In this document: positions 14,529 to 23,874 of the stretch, one piece after another
How positions within the stretch are numbered: position 1 is the first letter of the stretch
Layout of the letters: each line of letters starts with the position of its first letter
Assembly (NCBI GenBank): GCA_902801475.1
Contig: CADCIO010000005.1
Coordinates: 74,175-115,296, forward strand
DNA from: an uncultured Bacteroidales bacterium
GTDB taxonomy: Bacteria > Bacteroidota > Bacteroidia > Bacteroidales > Bacteroidaceae
Length of the DNA: 41,122 bases
Reading direction: 5' to 3'
Made by a program: the position numbers and the translations under genes
The notes under the pieces: generated by a model
The model's input: the letters and a program-made list of their open reading frames with translations, nothing else
Told to the model about the DNA's origin: nothing
Databases searched by the model: none

Positions 14529-17474
14529 ATGGTTTTTTCCAAACGAACTATTCTCGTAAGTATTTTGTCGATGGCGGCTATTTTTTCTTATGCGCAATCG
14601 ACATTGAAAGGTAAAGTGATTGACAGTGAGACGGGCGAGGCATTGATTGCCAGCACCGTCAGAGTGATGTCCCCAGACACAACCCGTATGGTGGCTGGTA
14701 ATGCCACCACCAGAGATGGCTCCTTCTCCATCAAGAGCGTGAAGGACGGCAACTATATTTTAAAGGTGTCGTATGTGGGCTATCGTGATTTCTTCAAGAA
14801 AATCACGGTCAACAAGAAGGAAAACAAAGGCAACATGACCATTGGCACCATCATGATGACCCAGAGCAGCATCGAACTGACATCTGCGGTGGTGACGGCA
14901 GAGCTGAAGGAAATGGAGGTGAAGGACGACACCCTCATCTTCAATGCCGACGCATTCAAGGTGCCAGAAGGAAGTGTGCTCGAAGACCTCATCAAGAAAT
15001 TGCCAGGTGTGACCGTCGAGGATGGCACCATCAAGGTGAACGGCAAGACCGTGAGGCGCATCCTCGTGGGCGGTAAGGAGTTCTTCGGCAACGACCAGAG
15101 CATGTCCATGAAGAACCTGCCTGCAGAGATTGTGGACAAGGTGAAGGCCTATGACAAGCAGTCTGACTTTAGCCGTATCACCGGTATTGACGACGGTGAG
15201 GAAGAGACGGTGCTCGACCTGACCATCAAGAAGGGCTTCCAGCAAGGATGGTTCGGAAACCTCGATGCAGGATACGGTACAGAGAAGCTCTATTCGGGCA
15301 GACTCATGCTCAACCGCTTCAATGATACGATGCAGGGCAACGTGCTGGGATCCCAGAACAATACGGGCAGCAACGGTAATGCGACGGCCAGACAAATTGG
15401 TGGACGACTGATGTATGACCTGCCCAATCTGGAGGTGGGTGGTAACTTCCGCTTCAACTACAACAAGAGCCATTCCTACACCAAGAGCAGCAGCCAGAAC
15501 TTCGTGAGGGCGGCATCATACAGCAACAACCTCAACCAAAACAACAACAAGAACGACAACTTCAACAGTGACTTCCGGGTAGAATGGAGAATTGACTCTG
15601 TCACCACCCTCCAGTTCACGCCACGTATTTCTACGGGCAAGACCAAGAGCTCATCGGGTAGTTCTTCTGCCACCTTCAACGATGACCCCTATCAGAATGG
15701 CGTGACAGACCCACTCAATCAGATGGATCTCATCAGCAACACCATCAAGGTCAACGACAACAGCTCATCCAGCTGGAGCAATGGTGACAACTACAACCTC
15801 AGCGGCAACATCCTCCTGAATCGCCGATTGGGCGGTGGTCCTTGGTTCGGCCCTTCAGCTGTGACTGGCAGCAACGGACGTAACATCAGTCTCCGTCTGA
15901 ATGGTACGCTCAGCGAAAACAAGAACAAGAACTACAACTGGTCGAATGTCATCTACCACCAGAGGAATGACTCTACCGATTTGACGTTCCGTCTCCGCAA
16001 CAACCCTTCCGACAACAAGAACTACAGCATCGGATTCACCTACTCGGAGCCTATCCTGCGCAACTTGATTGCACAGCTCAACTATAGCTACAACTACCAG
16101 AAGCGTCACTCCGACGGTCAGACCTACGACTTTGCTAAAGATGATGCAAAGGGTCAGGAAATATGGGACTACTACGATCGGTACGGCTCTCTTCCTGAAT
16201 ACTACAAGGACTACCTGAGCGATTCACTGTCACGCTACACGGACAACATCAACAAGACGCACAACCTGGAGTTCTCACTGCGCTACATCACACAGCTGCT
16301 GAACATCAGTGCCGGTGTCCGCGTGGAGGCACAAAGCCAGAAGATGGTCTATCAGTACCAGGGTCTGGACACCATCGCCAGCCGTAACATTTCACGTGTA
16401 TCCCCTACCCTGAATGCACGACTCCGATTCACCCGTCAGCACTCCATGCGACTCACCTACCGAGGCAACACCCAACAGCCTGAGATGACGGACCTCTTCA
16501 ACCTGACGGATAACAGCAACCCGCTGAACATCCGCGAGGGTAACCCGAACTTGAAACCATCGTTCACTCATAACTTCGGTCTGGACTACAACAACTATTT
16601 CGAGTCAACAAGACAAAGCATCAACGCAAACTTCTCTTATAATATCACCCGCAACAGCATTGCACAGCGTACGGAATATTATGAGGATACGGGTGGACAG
16701 CGCTCACGCCCTGAGAACATCAACGGCAACTGGAGCACCAGAGGTACTATCGGATTCAACACGCCACTGGGATGGGATAAACTGACACTGAACGCCAGCA
16801 CGAATGCATCGCTGAACAACCACGTCAGCTATCTCTACCAAAACCAAACCAAAACGACATCAAAGAACAACACCAAGGATATTGGTGTCGGCGAAAGACT
16901 GAGCATCACCCTGCGCCTGAACTACATCGACATCCGTGCAAACGGAAACTTCAACTACAATAAGACCAAGAACAAGTTGGTGGAAACAGGTAATCAGGAC
17001 ACTTACAATTTCAACTATGGCCTGTCATCCACAGGTAACTTCGACAACGGTTTTGGCTACTCTACCGACATCAACATGAGTTCACGTCGCGGTTACTCTT
17101 CTGCCAACATGAACACGAACGAGCTCATCTGGAACGCACAAATCAGTTACCGATTCCTTTACAGGAAGCAGGCAACCATATCAATCGAGGCTCGAGATAT
17201 CCTCAACCGTCGTAGCAACATCAGCCGTAACATCAGCGCAAACTCACGTTCTGACCGTGAAACCAACGCGATCTATAGTTACGTGATGGCACACTTCATC
17301 TGGCGATTCAACCTGTACGGATCAAGAAGTGCACGTCGTGACCTTCGCGAAATGCGCAGCTTCATGAACGAGATGCCAATGGACGCTGGTGGCCCTGGAG
17401 GTCCTGGAGGTCCCGGCGGAGGCGGTGGCTTCGGTGGAGGCGGCGGCTTCGGCGGCGGAGGCGGAAGATTCTAA
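14529..17474 (+). CDS. Outer-membrane beta-barrel protein with carboxypeptidase-D-like plug domain (OMP_b-brl_3 type)
   Basis: This 981-residue protein has a signal peptide ending near SYAQ (residue 23), a carboxypeptidase-regulatory-like beta-sandwich (about 25-112, KGKVIDSETGEALIASTV and SYVGYRDFFKKI), a TonB-receptor-like plug (about 130-215, LIKKLPGVTVEDGTIKVNGK, NLPAEIVDKVKAYD) and a long Asn/Tyr/Ser-rich barrel. The last barrel strand reads AHFIWRFNLYG. A 45-residue tail follows, ending in a Gly-rich run with GGP and GGGGGF units. Such barrels export or import peptides, siderophores or sugars; nothing here shows the substrate. There is no SusD partner next to it, so it is not a standard SusCD pair. 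It stands alone in its own transcript. Confidence 0.88.
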   Translation: MVFSKRTILVSILSMAAIFSYAQSTLKGKVIDSETGEALIASTVRVMSPDTTRMVAGNATTRDGSFSIKSVKDGNYILKVSYVGYRDFFKKITVNKKENKGNMTIGTIMMTQSSIELTSAVVTAELKEMEVKDDTLIFNADAFKVPEGSVLEDLIKKLPGVTVEDGTIKVNGKTVRRILVGGKEFFGNDQSMSMKNLPAEIVDKVKAYDKQSDFSRITGIDDGEEETVLDLTIKKGFQQGWFGNLDAGYGTEKLYSGRLMLNRFNDTMQGNVLGSQNNTGSNGNATARQIGGRLMYDLPNLEVGGNFRFNYNKSHSYTKSSSQNFVRAASYSNNLNQNNNKNDNFNSDFRVEWRIDSVTTLQFTPRISTGKTKSSSGSSSATFNDDPYQNGVTDPLNQMDLISNTIKVNDNSSSSWSNGDNYNLSGNILLNRRLGGGPWFGPSAVTGSNGRNISLRLNGTLSENKNKNYNWSNVIYHQRNDSTDLTFRLRNNPSDNKNYSIGFTYSEPILRNLIAQLNYSYNYQKRHSDGQTYDFAKDDAKGQEIWDYYDRYGSLPEYYKDYLSDSLSRYTDNINKTHNLEFSLRYITQLLNISAGVRVEAQSQKMVYQYQGLDTIASRNISRVSPTLNARLRFTRQHSMRLTYRGNTQQPEMTDLFNLTDNSNPLNIREGNPNLKPSFTHNFGLDYNNYFESTRQSINANFSYNITRNSIAQRTEYYEDTGGQRSRPENINGNWSTRGTIGFNTPLGWDKLTLNASTNASLNNHVSYLYQNQTKTTSKNNTKDIGVGERLSITLRLNYIDIRANGNFNYNKTKNKLVETGNQDTYNFNYGLSSTGNFDNGFGYSTDINMSSRRGYSSANMNTNELIWNAQISYRFLYRKQATISIEARDILNRRSNISRNISANSRSDRETNAIYSYVMAHFIWRFNLYGSRSARRDLREMRSFMNEMPMDAGGPGGPGGPGGGGGFGGGGGFGGGGGRF

Positions 17475-17524
17475 TCTGCATATAGGTTTCTAATATACAT
17501 TTTTTCATTTCTTTGATAAGAGAG

Positions 17525-17554
17525 GGAGGCTTGACAAGTGATTGCCGAGCCTCC
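17525..17554 (+). terminator. Possible terminator after the barrel gene
   Basis: GGAGGCT (17525-17531) pairs with AGCCTCC (17548-17554) over a 16-base loop; the T-rich tail is weak. It lies between the convergent barrel and nspC genes and could serve both. Confidence 0.5.
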
Positions 17555-17588
17555 TTCAGTTATATTCTCATGTATTCTCCCTTCTTCT

Positions 17589-18746
17589 TCAGCACATCCT
17601 GTCACGATAATCTTCGTAAGTGAACTTTCGGAAAAGTTCAAACGTGCCATCCTCATGCAGCATACCAATAGATGGATGACCTATACCGTTGAACATATTG
17701 GTCTTCACGGTCGTGTAGTGTATCATGTCCTCAAAGATCAGGGTCTCCCCTATCTGCAGTTCATGGTCAAAACGCCACCAGCCCATAAAATCTCCTGAAA
17801 GGCAAGAATTGCCACCTATCCGATATACAAATTCCTCCTGCTCCCTCCCATTTGCCTCCTGTCCCTTAGCGTGTCGAATGGCTGGTTGATATGGCATTTC
17901 CAGACAATCAGGCATGTGACAGGTGAAACTGGCATTGATGATGGCGGTCTTCACACCCGCATTCTCCACGATATCAACTACTTTGGTCACGAGTGGACCT
18001 GTCTGCCAAGCAAAGGCGCTGCCTGGTTCGAGAATCACTTTCAGATGCGGATAACGTGCATGGAAGTCCTGCAAGGTCTTGATGAGCAATTCCACATCAT
18101 AATCCTTGCGTGTCATCAAATGCCCACCACCAAAGTTGATCCATTTGATTTGCGGGAACCACTTTGAGAACTTCTCTTCTATATGAATTAATGTACGAGC
18201 GAAAACATCACTTCCCGATTCACAATGGCAATGGATGTGAAAACCCTCGATGTCACCAGGTAATTGCGCTGGAAGATCTTGTGCCAAGATACCAAAACGT
18301 GAACCTGCCGCACAAGGATTGTACAACTCCGTCTCAATCTCACTATACTCCGGATTGACGCGCAAACCCACTGATGCCCTACCCTGTATTTTCGACGCAA
18401 ACCGCTCATATTGACTCAACGAGTTGAATGTGATATGGCTGGAGCAATCCAATATCTCCTCAAATTCCTCTTCCGTATAAGCAGGGGAATACGTATGTGC
18501 CTTACTGCCAAACTCTTCCTTGGCCAGTCGTGCCTCAAACAATGACGAGGCTGTCGTATGACTGATATACTCACGGAATATCGGAAAACTCTTCCACAGG
18601 GCGAATGCCTTGAATGCCAAGATGATGTCCACATCCGCACGTTGTGCCACACTGCGAATCAATGCCAAGTTCCTCCGCAGTAAAGACTCCTCCACCACAT
18701 AACAAGGCGAAGGAATCTGATCAATATTTTGTTCCAACAACGTCAT
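17589..18746 (-). CDS. nspC: Carboxynorspermidine decarboxylase
   Basis: NspC removes CO2 from carboxyspermidine or carboxynorspermidine, the last step of the alternative spermidine pathway common in Bacteroidota. The 385-residue fold-III PLP enzyme shows the PLP lysine K46 in ILAFKAFALWK, HCHCES (172-177), the phosphate-binding INFGGGHL (203-210), EPGSAFAW (240-247) and the catalytic Cys315 in GGNSCLSGDF. Its start overlaps the uvrD stop by four bases (ATGA at 18743-18746), so it is cotranscribed with uvrD. The partner carboxynorspermidine dehydrogenase is not in the window. Confidence 0.95.
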   Translation of the reverse strand: MTLLEQNIDQIPSPCYVVEESLLRRNLALIRSVAQRADVDIILAFKAFALWKSFPIFREYISHTTASSLFEARLAKEEFGSKAHTYSPAYTEEEFEEILDCSSHITFNSLSQYERFASKIQGRASVGLRVNPEYSEIETELYNPCAAGSRFGILAQDLPAQLPGDIEGFHIHCHCESGSDVFARTLIHIEEKFSKWFPQIKWINFGGGHLMTRKDYDVELLIKTLQDFHARYPHLKVILEPGSAFAWQTGPLVTKVVDIVENAGVKTAIINASFTCHMPDCLEMPYQPAIRHAKGQEANGREQEEFVYRIGGNSCLSGDFMGWWRFDHELQIGETLIFEDMIHYTTVKTNMFNGIGHPSIGMLHEDGTFELFRKFTYEDYRDRMC

Positions 18747-21076
18747 AAGATTTCAAATTTTGCAAATTTCAATAGTAACTGCTTAGTACCCACATTTTCA
18801 AACTGTACCGTTGCTTTTGTACTGTCGCCTGTTCCCTCAATACGAAGAATTTCACCACGGCCAAATCTGTTATGAAGAATACGCGTACCAACGGAAAGGG
18901 AATTGGGAGCTGACGATTGAGAGTTGAGGGTTGAGAGTTGAGGGCTTGGGCTTCTTGACCCCTGTCTTATAGGACTTATGGGCTTAGGTTGCATCGTAGG
19001 TCGGAAAGGACGCGCTTTTTCTTGCTTATCGCCACCTCCAAACAGGCTTCCTCTTCGTTGCCAAGGAAGTTGAACATCATCATCAAAGCTTCTCCTAGAC
19101 GAGAACATACTTTGTTGCCTATCCAAATATCTCGAATCTATGTCTTTCAAGAAACGACTGGGTGAAGAAAATTCCATCTGCCCATAACGGAAACGACATT
19201 GTGCATACGACAAGTAGCAATGGGTCTTGGCACGCGTAATGGCAACATAGAACAATCTACGTTCCTCTTCCATTTCTCGTGGATTGCCCGACACCATATC
19301 ACTGGGGAATAAACCCTCTTCCAAACCCACTACAAAGACTGTACCGAACTCCAGACCTTTGGCAGAATGAATGGTCATCAATGTCACCTTATGTTCATCA
19401 TCACCTTTATCACTGTCCACATCACTCATCAGCGACACCTCCGACAGATAATCAGTCAACGAAATGTTTTCATTGCCCTCTTCCATCCGCATGTCACAGA
19501 AGTCCTGCATACCGTTCATCAATTCCTCCACATTCTCCTGCCTCGACAGATTCTCAGGTGTGGTGTCCTGATAGATTTCAGCAATAATGCCACTTTGCTT
19601 CACAATCATCGTACCGATCTGATTGGCAGGCATTTTGTGTACATTCTCAATGAACGATTCAATCATCTCACGGAATGACCCAATCTTCGTCAATGTTCCT
19701 TTATTCACCCCCAATCCATACTGTTCTGGATTGTTGATAATACTCCAAAGACTCACTTCATGCTGGGTCGCTGTAGCCAAAATCTTTGCCACCGTAGTTT
19801 GTCCAATACCACGTGCAGGGTAATTGATCACACGTTTGAATGCCTCTTCATCATTCGGATTCACTGCCAAACGAAAATACGCAATCACATCTTTGATTTC
19901 CTTGCGCTGGTAGAACGAAAGTCCTCCATATATGCGGTAAGGCAATCCCTCTTTCCGCATCGTGTCCTCAAACACACGACTTTGGGCATTAGTTCTATAA
20001 AGGATAGCAAAATCATTGTATTCGTACCCCTCTCTACGCTTGATATTGCGGATGGCATTCACCACCATCTTTGCCTCTTCAAGATCTGAATGTGTGTCCA
20101 ACACATGCAACTTTTCCCCTCTATCATTCTCTGAAAAAATATCCTTCTGAATCTGGTGCGTATTCTTCTTAATCAAGCTGTTCGCTGCCTCTACAATATT
20201 CTGAGTCGAACGGTAATTCCGTTCCAATTTAAACAACTTTGCATCATTATATATCTTTTGGAATGTCAGTATGTTATCAATATTTGCACCACGAAAACTA
20301 TAAATACTCTGAGCATCGTCTCCAACCACACAAACATGCTGATGATGACGGGTCAATTGCCACACAATTCGATGTTGTGCATAGTTGGTATCTTGATACT
20401 CATCCACCAATACATATCTGAACCGCTGTTCCCATTTTTCCAACACTTCGGGGTATTTCTCAAATAACATATAAGTATAGAGCAATATGTCATCGAAGTC
20501 CATCGCATCACTCTGCTTACAACGACTACAATAGCGCATGAAAATCTGTCCCAACATTGCCATATTATGACGTGCGTCCATCTGGGCATTCGCACGATTA
20601 GACACATACTGCTCCGCTGTCACCAACTGGTTTTTCGCATTGCTGATCACACCCAACACAGTACCCGGTTTATACGTCTTGTCGTCCAGTTCCATCTCTT
20701 TGATGATGGACTTCACCAGACTCTTACTGTCGGCAGCATCATAAATGGTGAAATTATTCGAAAAACCAATTTTCTCATGCTCTTGACGCAGAATACGAAG
20801 AAATAGACTGTGGAACGTACCCATCCACAACATCCTCGCATAATCTACCCCCACAATTTTCGCAATACGATCCTTCATCTCCCCCGCAGCCTTGTTCGTG
20901 AAGGTCAATGCCAAAATCGACCAAGGCTGATAGCCATGCTCCATCAGGTAAGCAATCTTATAGGTCAACACCCTAGTCTTACCCGATCCCGCACCAGCAA
21001 TCACCAACGAAGGTCCCTCACAATACTCCACCGCCGCTCGCTGCGGAGGATTAAACGTCTCCAAATAATTCTCCAA
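18743..21076 (-). CDS. uvrD: UvrD/PcrA-type superfamily 1 DNA helicase
   Basis: UvrD-like helicases unwind DNA 3' to 5' in repair and replication restart. The 777 residues hold all main motifs: Walker A AGAGSGKT (27-34), DEYQDTN, GDDAQSIYSFRGA, ERNYRST and VALE-like VAITRAKT. A C-terminal domain (VGTRILHNRFGRGEI ... LLLKFAKFEIL) is typical of PcrA-type enzymes. Two oddities: the only usable start is TTG (21074-21076), just inside a heptad repeat tract, with an in-frame TGA a few codons upstream and no ATG before the Walker motif; and the disordered linker at about residues 711-720 is encoded by heptad repeats (18917-18944). Confidence 0.93.
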   Translation of the reverse strand: MENYLETFNPPQRAAVEYCEGPSLVIAGAGSGKTRVLTYKIAYLMEHGYQPWSILALTFTNKAAGEMKDRIAKIVGVDYARMLWMGTFHSLFLRILRQEHEKIGFSNNFTIYDAADSKSLVKSIIKEMELDDKTYKPGTVLGVISNAKNQLVTAEQYVSNRANAQMDARHNMAMLGQIFMRYCSRCKQSDAMDFDDILLYTYMLFEKYPEVLEKWEQRFRYVLVDEYQDTNYAQHRIVWQLTRHHQHVCVVGDDAQSIYSFRGANIDNILTFQKIYNDAKLFKLERNYRSTQNIVEAANSLIKKNTHQIQKDIFSENDRGEKLHVLDTHSDLEEAKMVVNAIRNIKRREGYEYNDFAILYRTNAQSRVFEDTMRKEGLPYRIYGGLSFYQRKEIKDVIAYFRLAVNPNDEEAFKRVINYPARGIGQTTVAKILATATQHEVSLWSIINNPEQYGLGVNKGTLTKIGSFREMIESFIENVHKMPANQIGTMIVKQSGIIAEIYQDTTPENLSRQENVEELMNGMQDFCDMRMEEGNENISLTDYLSEVSLMSDVDSDKGDDEHKVTLMTIHSAKGLEFGTVFVVGLEEGLFPSDMVSGNPREMEEERRLFYVAITRAKTHCYLSYAQCRFRYGQMEFSSPSRFLKDIDSRYLDRQQSMFSSRRSFDDDVQLPWQRRGSLFGGGDKQEKARPFRPTMQPKPISPIRQGSRSPSPQLSTLNSQSSAPNSLSVGTRILHNRFGRGEILRIEGTGDSTKATVQFENVGTKQLLLKFAKFEIL
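18917..18944. repeat. Four 7-bp tandem repeats inside the uvrD coding region
   Basis: TTGAGAG, TTGAGGG, TTGAGAG and TTGAGGG run without a gap, which equals two perfect copies of a 14-mer. They code, on the other strand, for the linker LSTLNSQSS. The flanking 18945-18990 is also repeat-like (CTTATAG, GACTTAT, GGGCTTA). The frame stays open although 7 is not a multiple of 3. Confidence 0.85.
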
Positions 21077-21077
21077 A

Positions 21078-21112
21078 ACTCCAAACTTTCAATTATCAAT
21101 TCTCAACTCTTC
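21078..21112. repeat. Degenerate 7-bp repeats between uvrD and the 21103-21510 gene
   Basis: ACTCCAA, ACTTTCA, ATTATCA, ATTCTCA and ACTCTTC follow each other at 21078-21112. The run begins just before the uvrD start codon and ends inside the last codons of the neighbouring gene. Confidence 0.75.
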
Positions 21113-21510
21113 TTAAACACCACAACCTTTGGCATCTTCACATACTTTCCATCCGACGTCGTCTTCATCACCTGATCACCCACCAATCTCATCTCCAAAG
21201 TATTCTCATCTGTCAAACGGAATTCCACATCCTGCGCATCATAACCAATGTCACTCACCATCCTCACAACCGCTTTCTTGTCCTTCACCTCCTTTACCTT
21301 CAAAATCACCCACGTACCATTCAAATCTCCCTTCACATAGCCATACGTATCCTCTCCCTCAAAGTCCTTCAAGGGTATCTTCTTCTCCACCAAATTGATA
21401 ACAATCGAAGCCTTCAATTCCTCACACTGCCATATGCCCGTAAACTGCTCCTGCGCCCAGCCCGATGCAGCCACCAGCGCCAACATCCAACTCAAAAACA
21501 CTTTTTTCAT
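21103..21510 (-). CDS. Unidentified small exported protein
   Basis: A classical signal peptide (MKKVFLSWMLALVAASGWA, cleavage before QEQ) precedes about 115 residues that look like one small beta barrel: FTGIWQCEELKASIVINL, then GTWVILKVKE, VVRMVSDIGY and LEMRLVGDQ strands. The pattern GxW near the start of the mature part resembles lipocalin-like stress or housekeeping domains, but I recognise no family. It should be periplasmic. The stop codon lies 26 bases before the uvrD start, and uvrD may be read from the same promoter. Confidence 0.75.
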   Translation of the reverse strand: MKKVFLSWMLALVAASGWAQEQFTGIWQCEELKASIVINLVEKKIPLKDFEGEDTYGYVKGDLNGTWVILKVKEVKDKKAVVRMVSDIGYDAQDVEFRLTDENTLEMRLVGDQVMKTTSDGKYVKMPKVVVFKKS

Positions 21511-21533
21511 AATCTTTTTTCTTAATTTTGCGA

Positions 21534-21541
21534 CAAAGATA
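21534..21541 (-). promoter_or_regulatory. -7 box of the 21510 gene (and perhaps uvrD-nspC)
   Basis: The minus strand reads TATCTTTG 23 bases before the ATG at 21510. There is no clear -33 TTTG. Confidence 0.55.
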
Positions 21542-21627
21542 CTTATTTTATTTGGTTAAGATGTGAAAAAACATCTGATTTAAGATTTTTCTTTTTATTT
21601 TTTATCATTTTAACCAAATATTTTAAG

Positions 21628-21635
21628 TACCTTTG
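21628..21635 (+). promoter_or_regulatory. -7 box of the fimbrial-type operon
   Basis: TACCTTTG lies 38 bases before the ATG at 21674 in a very A/T-rich stretch. No clean -33 TTTG is seen. Confidence 0.55.
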
Positions 21636-21673
21636 TGCTCGATTTGAGAACTTTATAATCAAAATATTAATAT

Positions 21674-22975
21674 ATGAGAAATATTAAACTCTTTTATATC
21701 TTGTCTACAATGATGACGCTTGCGTCATGTGAGAAAATTGTATTGAATGATGGAATATCGACTGTCGAAGATGAAAATGGTACAGCGTTGCTGACCATCT
21801 CCACTCGAGGTGTTAATGACAATGAGACAGAGAGTGTGACCGAGGCAAAGATATATGTCTTTAATGAGTCTGACAAATGTGTCGAATTATTGACGCCTGA
21901 TGGCGATAACATGACGGCAACGGCACATCTCAGAGCTGGGACTTACACACTATATGCTATAGGTGGTCCAGACCTTTCACGTTTTACGTTGCCAAGCATA
22001 TCAAATGCTACCGCCAGCAGCCTAATTACTTTGGTAGAAAATAAAGTAATGGATGATCTGCTTATGAAAACAGCCATACAGACACTGGATGATGGTGACA
22101 TTCAGGACTTGGAACTCACCTTAGAGCGCAAAGTAATCTCCCTCGACAAGATCGAGTTGAAATCCATCCCCACCGATGTCACAGGAGTGGAAGTCACCCT
22201 CTCCTCCTTCTATAGTGCCATCAAACTTAATGGAACTTACGACGCCAACTCCTCCACTGACTATACTGTCAATCTGACCGAACAAGAAGATGGCACCACC
22301 TGGTCTGTGCAGCCTCAAAAATTGATGTTCCCATCAATCGGTGTACCCACTATTACAATAGTACTGACAACCCCATCAGGCACCGACAGCTATTCATACA
22401 CTGCTGATGAAATTATATCTGCCAACCACCACATTACCATTAGTGGCACACATCACGCAGCACAGGGAGCCACCTTGACAGTTTCCATTAATGCTGAGGC
22501 ATGGGGCGACAACAAAACAGTTGATTTCACTTATAACGAGAGTAATACGGTCTATCGTCCCATAGCAGGTACTTTCTGTAATGGATACTACGTGGTAAGC
22601 GTCAATGAGGCCCAACGTCAGGCTGTGCTTTTGGCAAAAGAGAAGCTCATAGAGTACGAAGCACCTGCAACAGGTGCAGCTGCATCAGAATGGCGTGCAG
22701 CCCTTACTGCCCCCATGACAGCCCTTAACAAACCCATTAACATCACCAATAACTGGCGTCTCCCCACCTTGGAAGAAGTGGGTATCTTCAGCAAGGACAC
22801 CCAGATTGTTACCTTCAGCAGTGAAGGTCGTTCAAAGCTCTACTTCTGCGAGGACGGAGGTGTCCTCAAAAGGGCGCAAACCCATCACACAGACAATAGC
22901 GATGAATTGAATTGGAGCACAACAGGATTCACCAGTACCACACGTCTCCGCCCTGTTATCGATATTGAATATTAA
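21674..22975 (+). CDS. FimB/Mfa2-like fimbrial lipoprotein with C-terminal extra domain
   Basis: The 433-residue protein has a lipobox LASC (Cys19), an early ISTRG site of the kind cut by Arg-specific proteases in type V pilin maturation, and two beta domains typical of Bacteroidales fimbrillin-like proteins: strands with VTEAKIYVFNESDKC and HLRAGTYTLYAIGG, later LERKVISLDKIEL. After about residue 295 comes an added domain with NNWRLPTLEEVGIF and LRPVIDIEY, which resembles the WRLPT domain of DUF1566-like proteins found on cell-surface tips. It starts a three-gene operon; the next gene begins 14 bases after its stop. It is probably a minor or anchoring fimbrial subunit. Confidence 0.75.
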   Translation: MRNIKLFYILSTMMTLASCEKIVLNDGISTVEDENGTALLTISTRGVNDNETESVTEAKIYVFNESDKCVELLTPDGDNMTATAHLRAGTYTLYAIGGPDLSRFTLPSISNATASSLITLVENKVMDDLLMKTAIQTLDDGDIQDLELTLERKVISLDKIELKSIPTDVTGVEVTLSSFYSAIKLNGTYDANSSTDYTVNLTEQEDGTTWSVQPQKLMFPSIGVPTITIVLTTPSGTDSYSYTADEIISANHHITISGTHHAAQGATLTVSINAEAWGDNKTVDFTYNESNTVYRPIAGTFCNGYYVVSVNEAQRQAVLLAKEKLIEYEAPATGAAASEWRAALTAPMTALNKPINITNNWRLPTLEEVGIFSKDTQIVTFSSEGRSKLYFCEDGGVLKRAQTHHTDNSDELNWSTTGFTSTTRLRPVIDIEY

Positions 22976-22989
22976 ATCAAAAAATATCT

Positions 22990-23859
22990 ATGAAATCCAT
23001 CCAATTATTTCTATTAGCACTTCTCTCAGCAATGATTATGTCCTGCGAGAAGTTATCTCTGCCTGAGGAAACAACCACTAATCCCAAGGGCAATCTTACC
23101 CTGACGATTTATCAAATAGAACAAATGCCTTTCGAATCTTCGACTCGTGCCGTGACCACCGATGCATGCACGCGACTCAACTTTCTTGTGTATAACGCTG
23201 AAGGCACACGTGTCAAGCAAATCAGTCAAAAGGTTGGTGACAGTGATTTCGGCACCGCCGCTTTCCAACTCGAATCTGGCACTTATCGTATTGTAGCATT
23301 GGCACATAGCAGTAGTGGCAACCCCACATCAACTAATCCTGCAAAGATACAATTTAGCAACACAACTACAGGCTATACTGACACATTTCTCTACAGTGAC
23401 ATCATCACCATTGATGATGAGCCCCTCACCCTCCCCCTGACGCTCAAACGAATCGTCGCACTCTGCCGTTTCATCATCAACGACAATATTCCTTCCGATG
23501 TTGCCAAATTGGAATTCGAATATACAGGTGGGTCTGGTGCCTTCGATGCCGCAACAGGACTCGGTTCTGTCAAGTCCACCCAAAAGGTGTCCTTCACCTC
23601 CCCACAAAGCCAAAAGGAATTCGACCTATACACTTTCCTCCACGACCTCACCGGCACCATCCATCTGAAGGTCACCGCCACAGATGCCAGCGCCAACGTG
23701 ATCCAACAACGTGAGTTCGACATTCCTTTACAGAAGAATCAGATCACTCGCTTCACTGGCACCTTCTTCTCTGGCGGAAGCACCCCAACTTCCCGTTCTA
23801 CTTCAATCTCTGTCACCATCAACACACAGTGGGACGGCGAGGAAACCCTCACCTATTAA
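22990..23859 (+). CDS. FimB/Mfa2-like fimbrial lipoprotein
   Basis: The 289-residue protein carries lipobox IMSC (Cys19) and the same domain plan as its upstream neighbour without the C-terminal extension: a first beta domain with LNFLVYNAEGTRV and LESGTYRIVALAH, and a second with LTLKRIVALCRFIINDNIP. These match the Mfa2/FimB anchor-type proteins of type V fimbriae, which sit in the outer membrane and hold the fibre. No major pilin gene is visible in the window, so the pair may use a pilin encoded elsewhere or form a separate surface structure. Confidence 0.75.
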   Translation: MKSIQLFLLALLSAMIMSCEKLSLPEETTTNPKGNLTLTIYQIEQMPFESSTRAVTTDACTRLNFLVYNAEGTRVKQISQKVGDSDFGTAAFQLESGTYRIVALAHSSSGNPTSTNPAKIQFSNTTTGYTDTFLYSDIITIDDEPLTLPLTLKRIVALCRFIINDNIPSDVAKLEFEYTGGSGAFDAATGLGSVKSTQKVSFTSPQSQKEFDLYTFLHDLTGTIHLKVTATDASANVIQQREFDIPLQKNQITRFTGTFFSGGSTPTSRSTSISVTINTQWDGEETLTY

Positions 23860-23874
23860 CCTCTATCACAAATA

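Noticed and set aside
14529..17474. SusC-type receptor of a SusCD pair
   Set aside because: No SusD gene is adjacent, and the barrel is of the shorter OMP_b-brl_3 type.
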